A stretch of DNA of 64,000 bases. It comes from Pseudomonas sp. ISL-84 (GTDB lineage Bacteria; Bacillota; Bacilli; Bacillales; Cytobacillaceae). The notes beneath the pieces were generated by a model, which saw only the letters and a program-made list of their open reading frames with translations, did no database searches and was not told the DNA's origin. How positions within the stretch are numbered: position 1 is the stretch's first letter; each line of letters opens with the position of its first letter. A program made the translations under genes and the position numbers. The stretch covers positions 1-64,000 of the forward strand of contig JAGGRA010000011.1 in the NCBI GenBank assembly GCA_018613035.1, given 5' to 3'. Shown in pieces: positions 9,001 to 16,865 of this stretch.

Positions 9001-10514
9001 AAACCGTCATACACTGAATAGTGCCCGGCACCTTGAATATCATGGATGCGGACGTCTTCTTTTTGAATAATATAATTAAATACAGCTACTTTGCTGTTAG
9101 TTAAGCCTTCTTTTACAGCCAGCGCATTAATGGTTGTATCTTTATTGATCGCGATTGGCTCACTGTAAACTGCACTATTAGCAGTTGGGTCAGTGCCATC
9201 TGTCGTATAGTAGATGGTTGCATCTTCAGTTAAGGTCGACAGACTGACTTGATCGCCTGACTGTACAAAACCCGATCCTGGTGCTGCTGTTACCTGCTGG
9301 ACTTTGGTGGAGTCGGCAATAACATCAGCTGCACTTCGCGGAATTAGCTGATAAGTTCCATTATAAGCACCTAAAACCCCGGTGATGGAATCATAGCTTG
9401 TGTCTGCAGTGAGCAGGGATGAATCATCTGGTCTGATTTGGAAGGAAGTTCCTTCTTCATCAACCGCTGTATAATTTCCGCCGCTAAAGGATTGTACGGA
9501 TACTTTTTCAATTTTGACAAGCGTAGCCTCTTTGCTTTCGTCAAGCTGGGCTGCTGTAAGGACTTCTGGTTCAGGTACATCCGCTGAATCGATTACTTTA
9601 ACGTCGTCAGCTTGCACCTCTATTTCCAAAAGTGTTGCATATTCTGTCAATTTACCAGATGCGCTCACCACATCACCAGGCTGAACATCAAGACGAAGCC
9701 CGTATAATACGATTCCCGCTGTTTCATCCTGTATGTAAGTAGCAGAACCTAATACCGCTGTTACCACACCTTTTGTAAGCACACTACTTTCTTTAGGCAG
9801 TGCACGTACCTCGGCAATCGTTTGTTCTTGCACAATGCTATATTCAAAGGCTGATATTTCGCTATGATCGAGGCCTTTTTTTACAGCGAAGGCTTTGATT
9901 GTTGTACCCTCATTGATAATGATGGGTTCTGAATACTCCGTACTGGCTGTTGTTGGTTCAGATCCATCAATGGTGTAATAGATCGCAGCATCTTCCGTGG
10001 AAGTAGAAAGAGTCACTGGTGTACCACTTGCAATGGCCCCTGCTTCAGGCGAAGCTATAACAGGGGAAACCTGTGTTGGATCCGTTTCTGCTGCAAAGGT
10101 GTAGGAAGTTGGGCTCTTTAACCCCGGACCTGTAAAGTAAGCTTCAAGTGAACCCGTGATTTGAATTTTCTTTCCGAGATTCTCCGGGTTATCTACCAAG
10201 TTCAATTCTGTTCTAATCGAACCGCTCGGCAATTGAACCGGCATGATTTTACTAGGGTCTGTTTCTGCTGCAGAGTCTGCAATGGCAATATTGGTTGCAG
10301 GCGAAAATGGCCCCTCATGCTGATAACTATTTGTTCCTTTTGTTGTACCGACAATATATCCTTCAACCGTGGCAGTACCGCTATTATTCGCAATAGCCTC
10401 CCCAACGGTGATTGTCCCGTCTGCATAAGCAGAAGAAAACGGAGCAAAAAGACTAAGGATCAAGGCAAAAATAGACACAAGGCTGAACATCTTCTTCGGA
10501 CGTCTTCCTATCAT
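6018..10514 (-). CDS. secreted multidomain nuclease (EEP domain plus endonuclease I domain)
   Basis: A 1498-residue exported protein; the start is the ATG preceded by GGAGAGG (MIGRRPKKMFSLVSIF). Domains in order: signal peptide (about 1-32); a DUF6359-like beta domain; a chitobiase-C-type repeat with YYTIDGSEPT; OB-fold nucleic-acid-binding segments; a second chitobiase-type repeat with YYTTDGTDPT; another OB region; an endonuclease/exonuclease/phosphatase domain (about 740-1080, with SYNVENF, GLTEVQDNDG, GDFND and SDHDPV); a cadherin-like segment; and a C-terminal endonuclease I domain of the BsnA/YurI kind (about 1300-1498, with NREHVWAKSHG, DVHHLRP and NSARGN). It should degrade extracellular nucleic acid for phosphate or nucleoside supply. 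No sortase or SLH anchor is seen, so it is probably released. Confidence 0.88.
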   Translation of the reverse strand: MIGRRPKKMFSLVSIFALILSLFAPFSSAYADGTITVGEAIANNSGTATVEGYIVGTTKGTNSYQHEGPFSPATNIAIADSAAETDPSKIMPVQLPSGSIRTELNLVDNPENLGKKIQITGSLEAYFTGPGLKSPTSYTFAAETDPTQVSPVIASPEAGAIASGTPVTLSTSTEDAAIYYTIDGSEPTTASTEYSEPIIINEGTTIKAFAVKKGLDHSEISAFEYSIVQEQTIAEVRALPKESSVLTKGVVTAVLGSATYIQDETAGIVLYGLRLDVQPGDVVSASGKLTEYATLLEIEVQADDVKVIDSADVPEPEVLTAAQLDESKEATLVKIEKVSVQSFSGGNYTAVDEEGTSFQIRPDDSSLLTADTSYDSITGVLGAYNGTYQLIPRSAADVIADSTKVQQVTAAPGSGFVQSGDQVSLSTLTEDATIYYTTDGTDPTANSAVYSEPIAINKDTTINALAVKEGLTNSKVAVFNYIIQKEDVRIHDIQGAGHYSVYDGFHVTEVEGIITKVVDNHNFYMQDQEPDSDPKTSEGILVYKSKHGLTEGDVVSVNGLVKEWVLDGYSEKKETDLPVTEISATNVTKTGTDELPASVVIGEDRMPPTEVIDNDSFSEFDPEQDGIDFYESLEGMLVQVNNPKVVAPQKYGELAVVPGNVPTNTADGGLRITEDDFNPERIHIDMNNESFVAKMGDSFNGNIQGVVSYGFSNYKVLSDEAALPELVEGEVVREDTDIAPEEDKLTIASYNVENFSPKVDAEKVARLAEAIAKNMKQPDIIGLTEVQDNDGPTDSTTTDASQSAALLIEKIKELGGTEYTYTDIAPIDKMDGGQPGGNIRVGFLYNAERVSLMEGTKGEANEAVGFEDGKLTLNPGRIDPKNEAFEDSRKSLAAQFEFNGESVIVIANHFNSKGGDLPLFGKVQPPVLNSEIQRMKIANVISGFVKDVKEKDPNANIVLLGDFNDFEFSNPLQALKGQELTNMIEKVPAEERYSYSYQGNAQVLDHILVSNNLADRTKVDILHINSGFMEEHGRASDHDPVMIQTSLKEQVKPEEPKYDHVFNLVDYHAKKYVVGPYNALVTMDESSTLTEGLWLKKSATVTGEGLKNTRVAISSANKGAIIDLTGAEIKEVMIESNKVAEIRGAENVQKWTIGKKANPSGIKFTDSKGNAMHSPFEPKVNQAPVAAKTLENINAKTGQEVSLDLNEYFSDPDGDELSYTATIGAVNGSILTLPTETPETYLIAVTAKDGNGGEVTVRFSLTVEEAEQLEGYYEDASGKTGEELKAALHNIISEQTVISYSDVWDALKETDEDPANPDNVILFYTGESRSENLNGGNAGDWNREHVWAKSHGDFGTSMGPGTDVHHLRPTDVGINSARGNLDFDNGGTAVSGCDGCYKTASSWEPPDRVKGDVARMLFYMAVRYEGNGEVDLELNELLNNGSNPYHGKLSTLLEWHEQDPVDEFERNRNNIIFEKWQHNRNPFIDHPEWAEMIWEQAN

Positions 10515-10656
10515 AATATCCTCTCCTAAACTAGTATTTGAACGTTGACATGATACTCCAATACTAGTAAAACACTCCTCTATAAACACCACAATTGAAA
10601 TTATGTAAATATTAGGTTAATAGACAAAAATGAGATAATGGAACTAGCGATTTATA

Positions 10657-10686
10657 GGTACCAGGTACCACCCGAATTTTGTCGAA
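10657..10686 (+). repeat. REP-like element, copy 1
   Basis: A 30-bp unit: the semi-palindrome GGTACCAGGTACC followed by ACCCGAATTTTGTCGAA. The same unit recurs at 12246 (direct) and at 29665, 42386 and 47496 (inverted). Copies 1 and 2 flank the YfcC-family gene as direct repeats. Confidence 0.8.
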
Positions 10687-10815
10687 TAAACTTATCTTAA
10701 TTTGCAATATTATTTAGCTACCTCTATAATAGACTGAAACTTCCTTTATTCTGTTAATTCAGTAAATTGCCACAGTAGAGGGAAGAAAATTTAAATTTGG
10801 AGGGATCTAAGAACA

Positions 10816-12243
10816 TTGGATGCACAGACAACATCAGAGACTAGATTAGAGAGTGGAACAAATAAAAAAAAGAAATGGGAGATGCCTGACACCTATGTAA
10901 TCCTTTTCCTTGTGCTGTTAATAGCAGTAGTCGCAACCTATTTGGTACCAGCCGGCTCTTTCGAAAGGGAAATGGTTGATGAGGTAGAACGGGTAGTACC
11001 TGGTACATATGCGGAAACTGACGGGAATCCGACTGGGTTTATGGATATTTTTCTTGCTTTGCAGGAAGGAATGGTTCAATCTGGCGGGTTAATATTTCTT
11101 GTTCTTTTTGCAGGAGGCGCCTTCGAGGTAGTTGAACGATCCGGCGCTATTAAGGGAGGGATTCTCCGGGCTGTTTCAAAAACTCGCGGAAAGGAATTTT
11201 GGCTCATCGCGATTGTTTCGATATTATTCGCACTTGGAGGAGCAGTTGGCGCAGTAGCCAATTCTGTTATTCCCTTTGTCGCAATTGGACTTATTATAAC
11301 AAGAGCACTCAAGCTGGATGCACTTGTGGCAGTTTCCATTACTTTCGGGGCCACTTTTGCAGGCTTTAACGTTGGGTTCCTGAACCCTTATACAGTTGGC
11401 ATCGCTCAAAGCATTGCCGATATCCCCTTATTCTCCGGAATGGCACTAAGACTTATTGCTTTTGCAGTTATTGTTGGTACCACAATTCTATACACCTGGA
11501 GCTATGCCAAAAAGGTACTTGCAGATCCTGCTAAAAGTTTAGTTGGAGTAGCAGAGGAAACCTCCTCTTTAGACGATAATCTTAAAGTTCCTTTTACCAT
11601 TCGGCATAAAATTATCCTTAGCTTTGTCGGATTAGCTCTGCTATTTTTTATATTTGCTACCATTCAATTTAAGTGGACGATCAATCATATGGCGGCATTC
11701 TTCATTATTATTGGTCTCATTTCAGGCATCATTGCCGGCATGAACTATAATCAAGTAGCCCTGACCTTCCTCGAAGGCTGTCAAAAGCTTGTATATGGGG
11801 CATTAATTATCGGTGTAGCCCGCGCGATCTTAATTGTTATGGAAAATGCCAGCATTCTTGATACATTTGTCCATGCACTTTCAATTCCCCTAGAAGGGCT
11901 ATCACCAATCCTCGCAACAATTGGAATGTTTGTATCCAATGCAATTTTGAACTTTTTGGTTCCATCCGGCAGCGGCCAGGCAATGATCTCCATGCCAATT
12001 TTGGCGCCGCTGGCAGATATGATTGGCATCACCCGCCAGGTCGCCGTACAAGCTTACCAATTCGGAGACGGCTTTACCAACAGCATATTCCCTACCTCCG
12101 GCCCGCTCATGGCAAGCCTTGCCGTAGCTGGAGTCCCATGGATCAAATGGGCAAAATGGATGCTGCCCCTCTTCCTCATCTGGTGTGTAATCGCCGTTGC
12201 TATGCTCAGTATTGGCGTCTTAATAAATTGGGGGCCAGTATAA
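10816..12243 (+). CDS. YfcC-family membrane transporter
   Basis: A polytopic permease of 475 residues in the DcuC/YfcC family (C4-dicarboxylate or amino-acid-type anaerobic carriers). About 11-12 hydrophobic segments run from residue 28 to the end. Family signatures include the N-terminal YLVPAGSFER, FNVGFLNPYTVGIAQ in the middle, and FLVPSGSGQAMISMPILAP with FGDGFTNSIFPTS late in the protein. It starts at TTG with GGAGGG 10 nt upstream. It is the only plus-strand catabolic-type gene in the left half and is flanked by direct REP-like repeats, which would fit insertion as a unit. A second, more distant YfcC paralogue is at 43436-44857. The substrate is unknown. Confidence 0.85.
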   Translation: MDAQTTSETRLESGTNKKKKWEMPDTYVILFLVLLIAVVATYLVPAGSFEREMVDEVERVVPGTYAETDGNPTGFMDIFLALQEGMVQSGGLIFLVLFAGGAFEVVERSGAIKGGILRAVSKTRGKEFWLIAIVSILFALGGAVGAVANSVIPFVAIGLIITRALKLDALVAVSITFGATFAGFNVGFLNPYTVGIAQSIADIPLFSGMALRLIAFAVIVGTTILYTWSYAKKVLADPAKSLVGVAEETSSLDDNLKVPFTIRHKIILSFVGLALLFFIFATIQFKWTINHMAAFFIIIGLISGIIAGMNYNQVALTFLEGCQKLVYGALIIGVARAILIVMENASILDTFVHALSIPLEGLSPILATIGMFVSNAILNFLVPSGSGQAMISMPILAPLADMIGITRQVAVQAYQFGDGFTNSIFPTSGPLMASLAVAGVPWIKWAKWMLPLFLIWCVIAVAMLSIGVLINWGPV

Positions 12244-12245
12244 AA

Positions 12246-12275
12246 GGTACCAGGTACCACCCGAATTTTGTCGAA
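12246..12275 (+). repeat. REP-like element, copy 2
   Basis: Identical over 30 bp to the copy at 10657, same orientation, starting 3 nt after the stop codon of the YfcC-family gene. Confidence 0.8.
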
Positions 12276-12298
12276 TAATATAATAGGAACTTAAGTAA

Positions 12299-12333
12299 AA
12301 AAGAGAATCTCCTTCTGCAGGGATTCTCTTTTG
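12299..12333. terminator. terminator between convergent genes
   Basis: An AGAGAATC/GATTCTCT stem with T tracts on both sides lies between the YfcC gene (plus) and the LysM/3D gene (minus). Confidence 0.8.
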
Positions 12334-12340
12334 CTTTCTA

Positions 12341-12916
12341 TTATTTATATACTTTTATTGTTACAGTTTTGCTTCCCCATTGGAGGGCTTTTTGTTTGTT
12401 CGGAATGAAGACATCGATTTTGTTTCCTTTTACTGCAGAGCCTTTATCGCCTGCAATTGCTTCCCCGTATCCTGGTACATATACCTTGGATCCTAGTGGA
12501 ATGACCTTGGGATCTACAGAGATTACTTTAGCATTCGGGTTCTTTTTTAAATTAATGCCTGTGTAAGTAATTCCGCTGCAGCCTTTACAGCTTGCAGTGT
12601 AAGCTGTTGCTTTTACGGTAATTTCTTTATAGGCACGAGTTTTTTGAGTCGCTTTTGGCTTTGAAGCTTTCACAGCTGTTGATGTTTTTGCAGCTGCAGA
12701 AGATATTTTTAATACCTGTTTAGGTTTAATTGTATTTGAACTTAGTTTATTCCAAGATTTTAGCTGTTGAACAGTTACCTTATTCTTTTTAGCAATCGCC
12801 CAAAGGGTATCGCCTGACTTTACTGTATATGTCGAGTTTCCAGCGGCAAAAGTGACATTTGAAAATCCAAATGATAGAAAAACAGCAACAGTTAGATAGA
12901 TTAGTATTTTCTTCAA
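12341..12916 (-). CDS. LysM and 3D domain secreted cell-wall protein (YocH-like)
   Basis: A 191-residue exported protein: signal peptide 1-24, one LysM peptidoglycan-binding module (about 29-72, TYTVKSGDTLWAIAKKN), an Ala/Lys/Thr linker, and a C-terminal 3D domain (about 95-191). The three conserved aspartates that name the domain are visible in VDPKVIPLG, AGDKGSAVKG and KIDVF. The 3D domain has the MltA-type double-psi barrel and is associated with peptidoglycan cleavage or remodelling. In Bacillus subtilis the close relative YocH belongs to the WalKR cell-wall regulon. I saw no clean WalR box here, only a long inverted repeat at 12994-13036. The start is TTG with AAAGGAG 7 nt upstream. Confidence 0.88.
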   Translation of the reverse strand: MKKILIYLTVAVFLSFGFSNVTFAAGNSTYTVKSGDTLWAIAKKNKVTVQQLKSWNKLSSNTIKPKQVLKISSAAAKTSTAVKASKPKATQKTRAYKEITVKATAYTASCKGCSGITYTGINLKKNPNAKVISVDPKVIPLGSKVYVPGYGEAIAGDKGSAVKGNKIDVFIPNKQKALQWGSKTVTIKVYK

Positions 12917-12993
12917 AACGTATCTCCTTTATGTCCCTTGATAGGAACATATTAGCAGAGGAACATAACAGGAACGTTTCAATAAACTACTAT

Positions 12994-13036
12994 TTATATT
13001 ACAAAATAATTCTTATTTAATATTTTTGTAATATAA
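12994..13036. repeat. 13-bp perfect inverted repeat
   Basis: TTATATTACAAAA and its exact complement TTTTGTAATATAA are separated by 17 AT-rich bases, about 80 nt upstream of the LysM/3D gene. It could be an operator or a transcript hairpin. Confidence 0.6.
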
Positions 13037-13127
13037 GGAGGTTAACTTAAAGGGCACCTTTTAACCCGAAATATATTCTTTGAACATTTTCTTATCACCA
13101 ATAAATAAATGCTCTTCTTATTAAGAA

Positions 13128-13247
13128 CAGAAAAAGAGCACCCCAGACTTCTGAAGGTGCTTAAAAGGAAATTAGATTTATGGCTTACCAACCTAAATCT
13201 ATTACCAACATTGTAAAAGGTTTACCTTTGGTAGTCGACTGTAAAAG
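13128..13247 (-). ncRNA. possible structured RNA, copy A
   Basis: This 120-nt segment resembles 13925-14045. On the minus strand it folds as an ACCAA...TTGGT stem enclosing a small AAGG/CCTT hairpin. Next comes an 8-bp stem (TAGATTTA/TAAATCTA on the plus strand) around the shared sequence TTGGTAAGCCATAA. It ends in an AGCACC/GGTGCT hairpin with a T tract (13128-13161). The alternative is a plus-strand peptide of 39 codons starting ATGGCTTACCAA at 13181 behind AAAAGG; copy B does not keep that frame. Confidence 0.4.
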
Positions 13248-13340
13248 GATTCATTTTATTTTTTCTAGAACTATAGCTAATTGGTCTCAAATTTTTTAAT
13301 TTAGACCCTATAATAGGAAAATAGTGCACATTCAATTCAT

Positions 13341-13370
13341 AAAAAATGGCTGGCACATAAAAGCCAGCCA
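13341..13370 (-). terminator. terminator of the 45-codon gene
   Basis: A perfect 8-bp TGGCTGGC/GCCAGCCA stem is followed on the minus strand by ATTTTTTATG. It lies 100 nt past the stop of the small membrane-protein gene at 13470-13607. Confidence 0.75.
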
Positions 13371-13469
13371 GAAAATATCCCAAAACACCTACACCGTAAA
13401 GGCAGCTGCTCTTTCTTTACATACTAAGTATAATAATTTCAACTTTATGTATTTTCTCAAACTGTTTCA

Positions 13470-13607
13470 TCAGACTTGATTAGCTAGTATCGTCACTAAT
13501 GCACTGATAAGAACTGCTACAATTGGAAAAGAAATATATAGGAGCTTTCTTTTTATTTCTTTTTTTCTGGCAATTTCTTCTGGTGTAATCCAATTATGAT
13601 TTGACAT
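13470..13607 (-). CDS. 45-residue single-pass membrane protein
   Basis: A short gene of 46 codons. The protein begins MSNHNWITPEEIARKKEIK, a polar, basic N-terminal half. It continues with one hydrophobic helix (about residues 22-43, LLYISFPIVAVLISALVTIL) and ends NQV. AAAGGAG lies 10 nt before the ATG, and a strong hairpin terminator follows at 13341-13370, so it looks like a complete one-gene transcription unit. The charge pattern predicts a cytoplasmic N-terminus. I do not recognise the family, and no neighbour suggests a role. Confidence 0.6.
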   Translation of the reverse strand: MSNHNWITPEEIARKKEIKRKLLYISFPIVAVLISALVTILANQV

Positions 13608-13924
13608 CTCTATTTTTCTCCTTTACTTATTGATGGCAGCTGGCTGGCTTTATTTTTTAAATAGAAGCCCCTTTAGCTTTGCGTCATTACTTTTCAGTAA
13701 TTTTGCCCTTATAGATCATATCGGATACAATCCTTAAGTTTTTTAGGGGTATCTAACTATCAAGAATCTTCAGATAATACGAATAATTCGCTTCATTTTT
13801 TCTTTAAATATTTTTATACCCCTTATCAATTCGAATTAAACATCCCCTATAAAATTTAAATTTCCAATCTATTATAGTAAAATACTTACTGAAGAGGAAG
13901 TATTATGCAAATTCCCTATTTAAA

Positions 13925-14045
13925 TAAAAAAAGCACACTAGGAATAAGTCCCCGTGTGCTTAAAAGAAAATATGATTTATGGCTTACCAATCATTTATAT
14001 AAATATTAATACCATTGTCGAAACCTGTCGAACTGAAAAAGAATC
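13925..14045 (-). ncRNA. possible structured RNA, copy B
   Basis: A paralogue of the 13128-13247 element. The loop sequence TTGGTAAGCCATAA is conserved, but the stem around it is different (ATGATT/AATCAT) and so is the terminal hairpin (AGCACAC/GTGTGCT followed by TTTTTTT). Paired positions thus changed together while the unpaired block stayed fixed, which favours an RNA structure. A TATAAT box lies about 30 nt upstream on the minus strand at roughly 14063-14068. Confidence 0.4.
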
Positions 14046-14140
14046 ATTTTTTCATTTTTTATTATAGTGAAAAGGTAATGTGGTTTTTCATTAATAACCA
14101 AACTAAGGAAATAACTAGAAAAAGGAGAAGTATCATCTTG

Positions 14141-14281
14141 TTAAGATTTAATTCCAAATAAAAACCTTAATTTTTCTTCTAATTCCACGATGAAAGCCTT
14201 TTTAGATATATCCTCACCACTTTCACCTTTTACATAAGCATCTAAAAGAATTTGCAGGAAACTCTCTTGTTCTTTTGTCAT
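14141..14281 (-). CDS. small hypothetical protein
   Basis: A 46-residue acidic, helical protein (MTKEQESFLQILLDAYVKG at its start) with no membrane segment or signal peptide. The ATG at 14281 is chosen because AGGAAGG lies 11 nt upstream; the in-frame extension to 14338 is AT-rich and has no ribosome site. It sits immediately left of the IS21 element, which was inserted about 130 nt upstream and may have separated it from its original promoter. The family is unknown to me. Confidence 0.45.
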   Translation of the reverse strand: MTKEQESFLQILLDAYVKGESGEDISKKAFIVELEEKLRFLFGIKS

Positions 14282-14549
14282 ATTCAAGTACCTTCCTAAT
14301 TTCCAATTAATAACTATAAATATAATTAATTTATTCATGATAGTAAATGAAAATTATATTACATTTATATTGTTTCTTTTCCTATTAGAAAGTCTACAGC
14401 ATGCTTAAATGTAAACGCTAAACTAGAATCAACAGTTTTCAACAATTAACTTTAAACAGATTTCCACAAATAAGAATCAACAGTTACTGGTCAATCTAGT
14501 AACACTTTCAATATACTTATTTCAGTTTATTGAAAGTGAGGGTTTAGGA

Positions 14550-16091
14550 GTGGAGAGATACATGATCTACCATGAAATTCATCAACTGAAAAAAGAAGGT
14601 TTCACAAACAGTGCAATTTCCAGGAAGTTAGGAGTGTCAAGAAATACAGTAATAGAATACGTGGGGATGTCGGTGGAGGAATTTATGACATTCGTTCATT
14701 CTATGCAGACTAGGGAAAAGAAGCTTGATCCCTATCGGGACCATATTTTAGGTTGGTTACAGGAACATAATGATTTAAGTAGTGCTCAAATTCATGATTG
14801 GCTCCAAGAGAAATTGAATGTACAGAATGTTTCAGAAGGCACAGTGAGAAATTACGTGAAGGAACTTAGAGAACTTTACCACATTCCCAAACAAGTTTTA
14901 GCCAGGAAGTTTGGAGCTATACCTGAACTGCCTATGGGCAAACAAATGCAAGTAGATTTTGGTGAAATAAAAGTTCGAAGTACGATGGGGAATACAGCCA
15001 AACTCTACTTTGTAGGCTTTATTCTTTCCCACTCCAGATTTAAGTACGTTGAATGGTTAGATCGCCCTTTTCGAACAGAAGACTTGATACATATGCAGGA
15101 AAATGCTTTTCGGTATTTTGGCGGGATAACAGAAGAAATTGTTTATGATCAAGATCGCCTACTAGCTGTTAGTGAAAACGCTGGAGATCTGATACTTACA
15201 GCTGCTTTTACGAAATATCAAAAAACGAGAGAGTTCAAAGTATATTTATGTAGAAAAGCAGATCCGCAATCAAAAGGAAAAGTAGAACAGTTAGTTAAAT
15301 ACGTGAAACACAACTTTGCCAAGAATCGAACATTTGATAACCTTGGAGATTGGCAGTCTTCTTGCATAAAATGGCTTGAGAGAACCGGAAATTATAAAAA
15401 GCACCATAATACGAAGAAAAGACCTGTTGAAATGCACGCCCTGGAAAAGCCGCATCTTCAAAAGGTCTCTGGTACTTACATTTTCGAAAATGTATCTTCC
15501 CATAGTATAACAAGAAAGGTACATAAGGACAATGTCATTCGTTATGAAGGAAACCGATATAGTGTACCGTTAGGTACTTTTAAAAATGGCCATCATAATC
15601 ATGTCTATGTTCAAATTGAAGAACCCTATCTAGTCATCAGACCAGAAAGGAATGGACAAGTGATTGCCAAGCACATCATATCATCTGACAAAGGCTCGGT
15701 CATTACGCTTCCTGAACATCGTGAACGCAGCCGAACAAAACGGGACTCCCTCATCCGGCAACTATACCAAGACCTTTCTGATGAAGATCTTGTAACATGG
15801 CTGGTGAAAGTGTTACTAGTGCAGTATCCCCGCCACCTGACAGATCAATTGAAAGTTGTATCAGAAGTTTCTAAGCGTTATCCAGATTCAATTGAAGAAG
15901 CAATCAGAACGATGAAAAAGCTACAGATGAAAAGTGCTCATGAGCTTCGGGATATTGCAATCTCTCTTGAAATTGAAAAGCAAAAACAAACGAAACTTAT
16001 TGGAATAGAAAATGAGAGGTACAAGAACTTAGCTGCCCCTGAACGTAAAGAAGATATTTATCTTCATGTTTTACAAGGGGGTGGGAAATAA
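14550..16091 (+). CDS. istA: IS21 transposase IstA
   Basis: A DDE transposase of 513 residues. The N-terminus holds a helix-turn-helix (about 5-35, GFTNSAISRKLGVSRNTV) and a second DNA-binding segment to about 110. The RNase-H-fold catalytic core carries the acidic residues in VDFGE (about 135), YDQDRLL (about 205) and the Glu of KGKVEQLVK (about 248). The C-terminal part contains a Mu-type beta-barrel-like region (RYEGNRYSVPLG). The length is normal for IstA and there is no frameshift. The next gene starts at the base after its stop, so the two are cotranslated. Confidence 0.95.
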   Translation: MERYMIYHEIHQLKKEGFTNSAISRKLGVSRNTVIEYVGMSVEEFMTFVHSMQTREKKLDPYRDHILGWLQEHNDLSSAQIHDWLQEKLNVQNVSEGTVRNYVKELRELYHIPKQVLARKFGAIPELPMGKQMQVDFGEIKVRSTMGNTAKLYFVGFILSHSRFKYVEWLDRPFRTEDLIHMQENAFRYFGGITEEIVYDQDRLLAVSENAGDLILTAAFTKYQKTREFKVYLCRKADPQSKGKVEQLVKYVKHNFAKNRTFDNLGDWQSSCIKWLERTGNYKKHHNTKKRPVEMHALEKPHLQKVSGTYIFENVSSHSITRKVHKDNVIRYEGNRYSVPLGTFKNGHHNHVYVQIEEPYLVIRPERNGQVIAKHIISSDKGSVITLPEHRERSRTKRDSLIRQLYQDLSDEDLVTWLVKVLLVQYPRHLTDQLKVVSEVSKRYPDSIEEAIRTMKKLQMKSAHELRDIAISLEIEKQKQTKLIGIENERYKNLAAPERKEDIYLHVLQGGGK

Positions 16092-16865
16092 ATGAGTGAT
16101 TTATACGAGTCTTTACAAGAAAAGTGCAGAGTCTTAAGGCTTGCGGAAACTGCCAAAGAACTACCACGCTTTTTAAGGGAAGCAGAGGCGAAAAGCTGGA
16201 CTTATCATGAACTTCTTCATGAAATCTTGACGTATGAGACTCAGTGCAGGGAGCGTAAAAATAGTGAGAAATTAATGAAGTGGGCCGAATTCCCGGATGT
16301 GCTTACTTTTGATCAATTTCGACTTGAAGAGCAATCTGCCATTGGGGAAAAACATCTTAATGTATTAAAAGAGCTATCCTGGATTGATGAATGTTTCACC
16401 CTGATCATGATGGGACCTACAGGTGTTGGAAAGACTCATCTATCAACAGCACTCGGTATCCACGCAATTGAGCGTGGATATCAAGTATCGTTTGTTTCAA
16501 TGGAACGATTGATCTATGTATTGAAATCCAGAGAGTATATCAACAAATCTAAAACCCGATACAAGCGTATCATGAATTCAGACTTGATTATAATCGATGA
16601 TGTCATGTACATGGCTTATGAACCTCAGGATGCCCATCTATTTTTTCAATTTATTTACGATATGTACGATAAGGCTGCGTTTATCCTTACATCAAATAAA
16701 GGACCGAACGAGTGGGGAAAGTTTCTAGGAGACACGACGCTGACAACAGCAATATTAGATCGTCTACTTCACAGAAGTGAAATCTTGACATTTAGTGAGA
16801 AGCAGAACAGCATACGCATGAAATACCGTAAGGTATTATTTGAAGGCCAAAGTGTTGATTCTTAA
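16092..16865 (+). CDS. istB: IS21 helper ATPase IstB
   Basis: A DnaA/DnaC-like AAA+ ATPase of 257 residues that assists IstA in target selection and strand transfer. The Walker A motif is GPTGVGKTH (about 108-116) and Walker B is LIIIDDV (about 165-171). The N-terminal helical IstB domain covers about 1-80. It begins directly after the istA stop with GGGGGTGGG overlapping the end of istA, so it is translationally coupled. Full length. Confidence 0.95.
   Translation: MSDLYESLQEKCRVLRLAETAKELPRFLREAEAKSWTYHELLHEILTYETQCRERKNSEKLMKWAEFPDVLTFDQFRLEEQSAIGEKHLNVLKELSWIDECFTLIMMGPTGVGKTHLSTALGIHAIERGYQVSFVSMERLIYVLKSREYINKSKTRYKRIMNSDLIIIDDVMYMAYEPQDAHLFFQFIYDMYDKAAFILTSNKGPNEWGKFLGDTTLTTAILDRLLHRSEILTFSEKQNSIRMKYRKVLFEGQSVDS

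Noticed and set aside
13181-13300. 39-codon plus-strand peptide starting ATGGCTTACCAA
   Set aside because: The paralogous copy stops after seven codons in the same frame, and the hairpin with T tract fits a minus-strand transcript better; kept only as an alternative.
14062-14136. 24-codon hydrophobic minus-strand frame 4 nt after the 46-codon gene
   Set aside because: No ribosome site within reach, and the region overlaps the probable promoter of the structured element; too weak to call.
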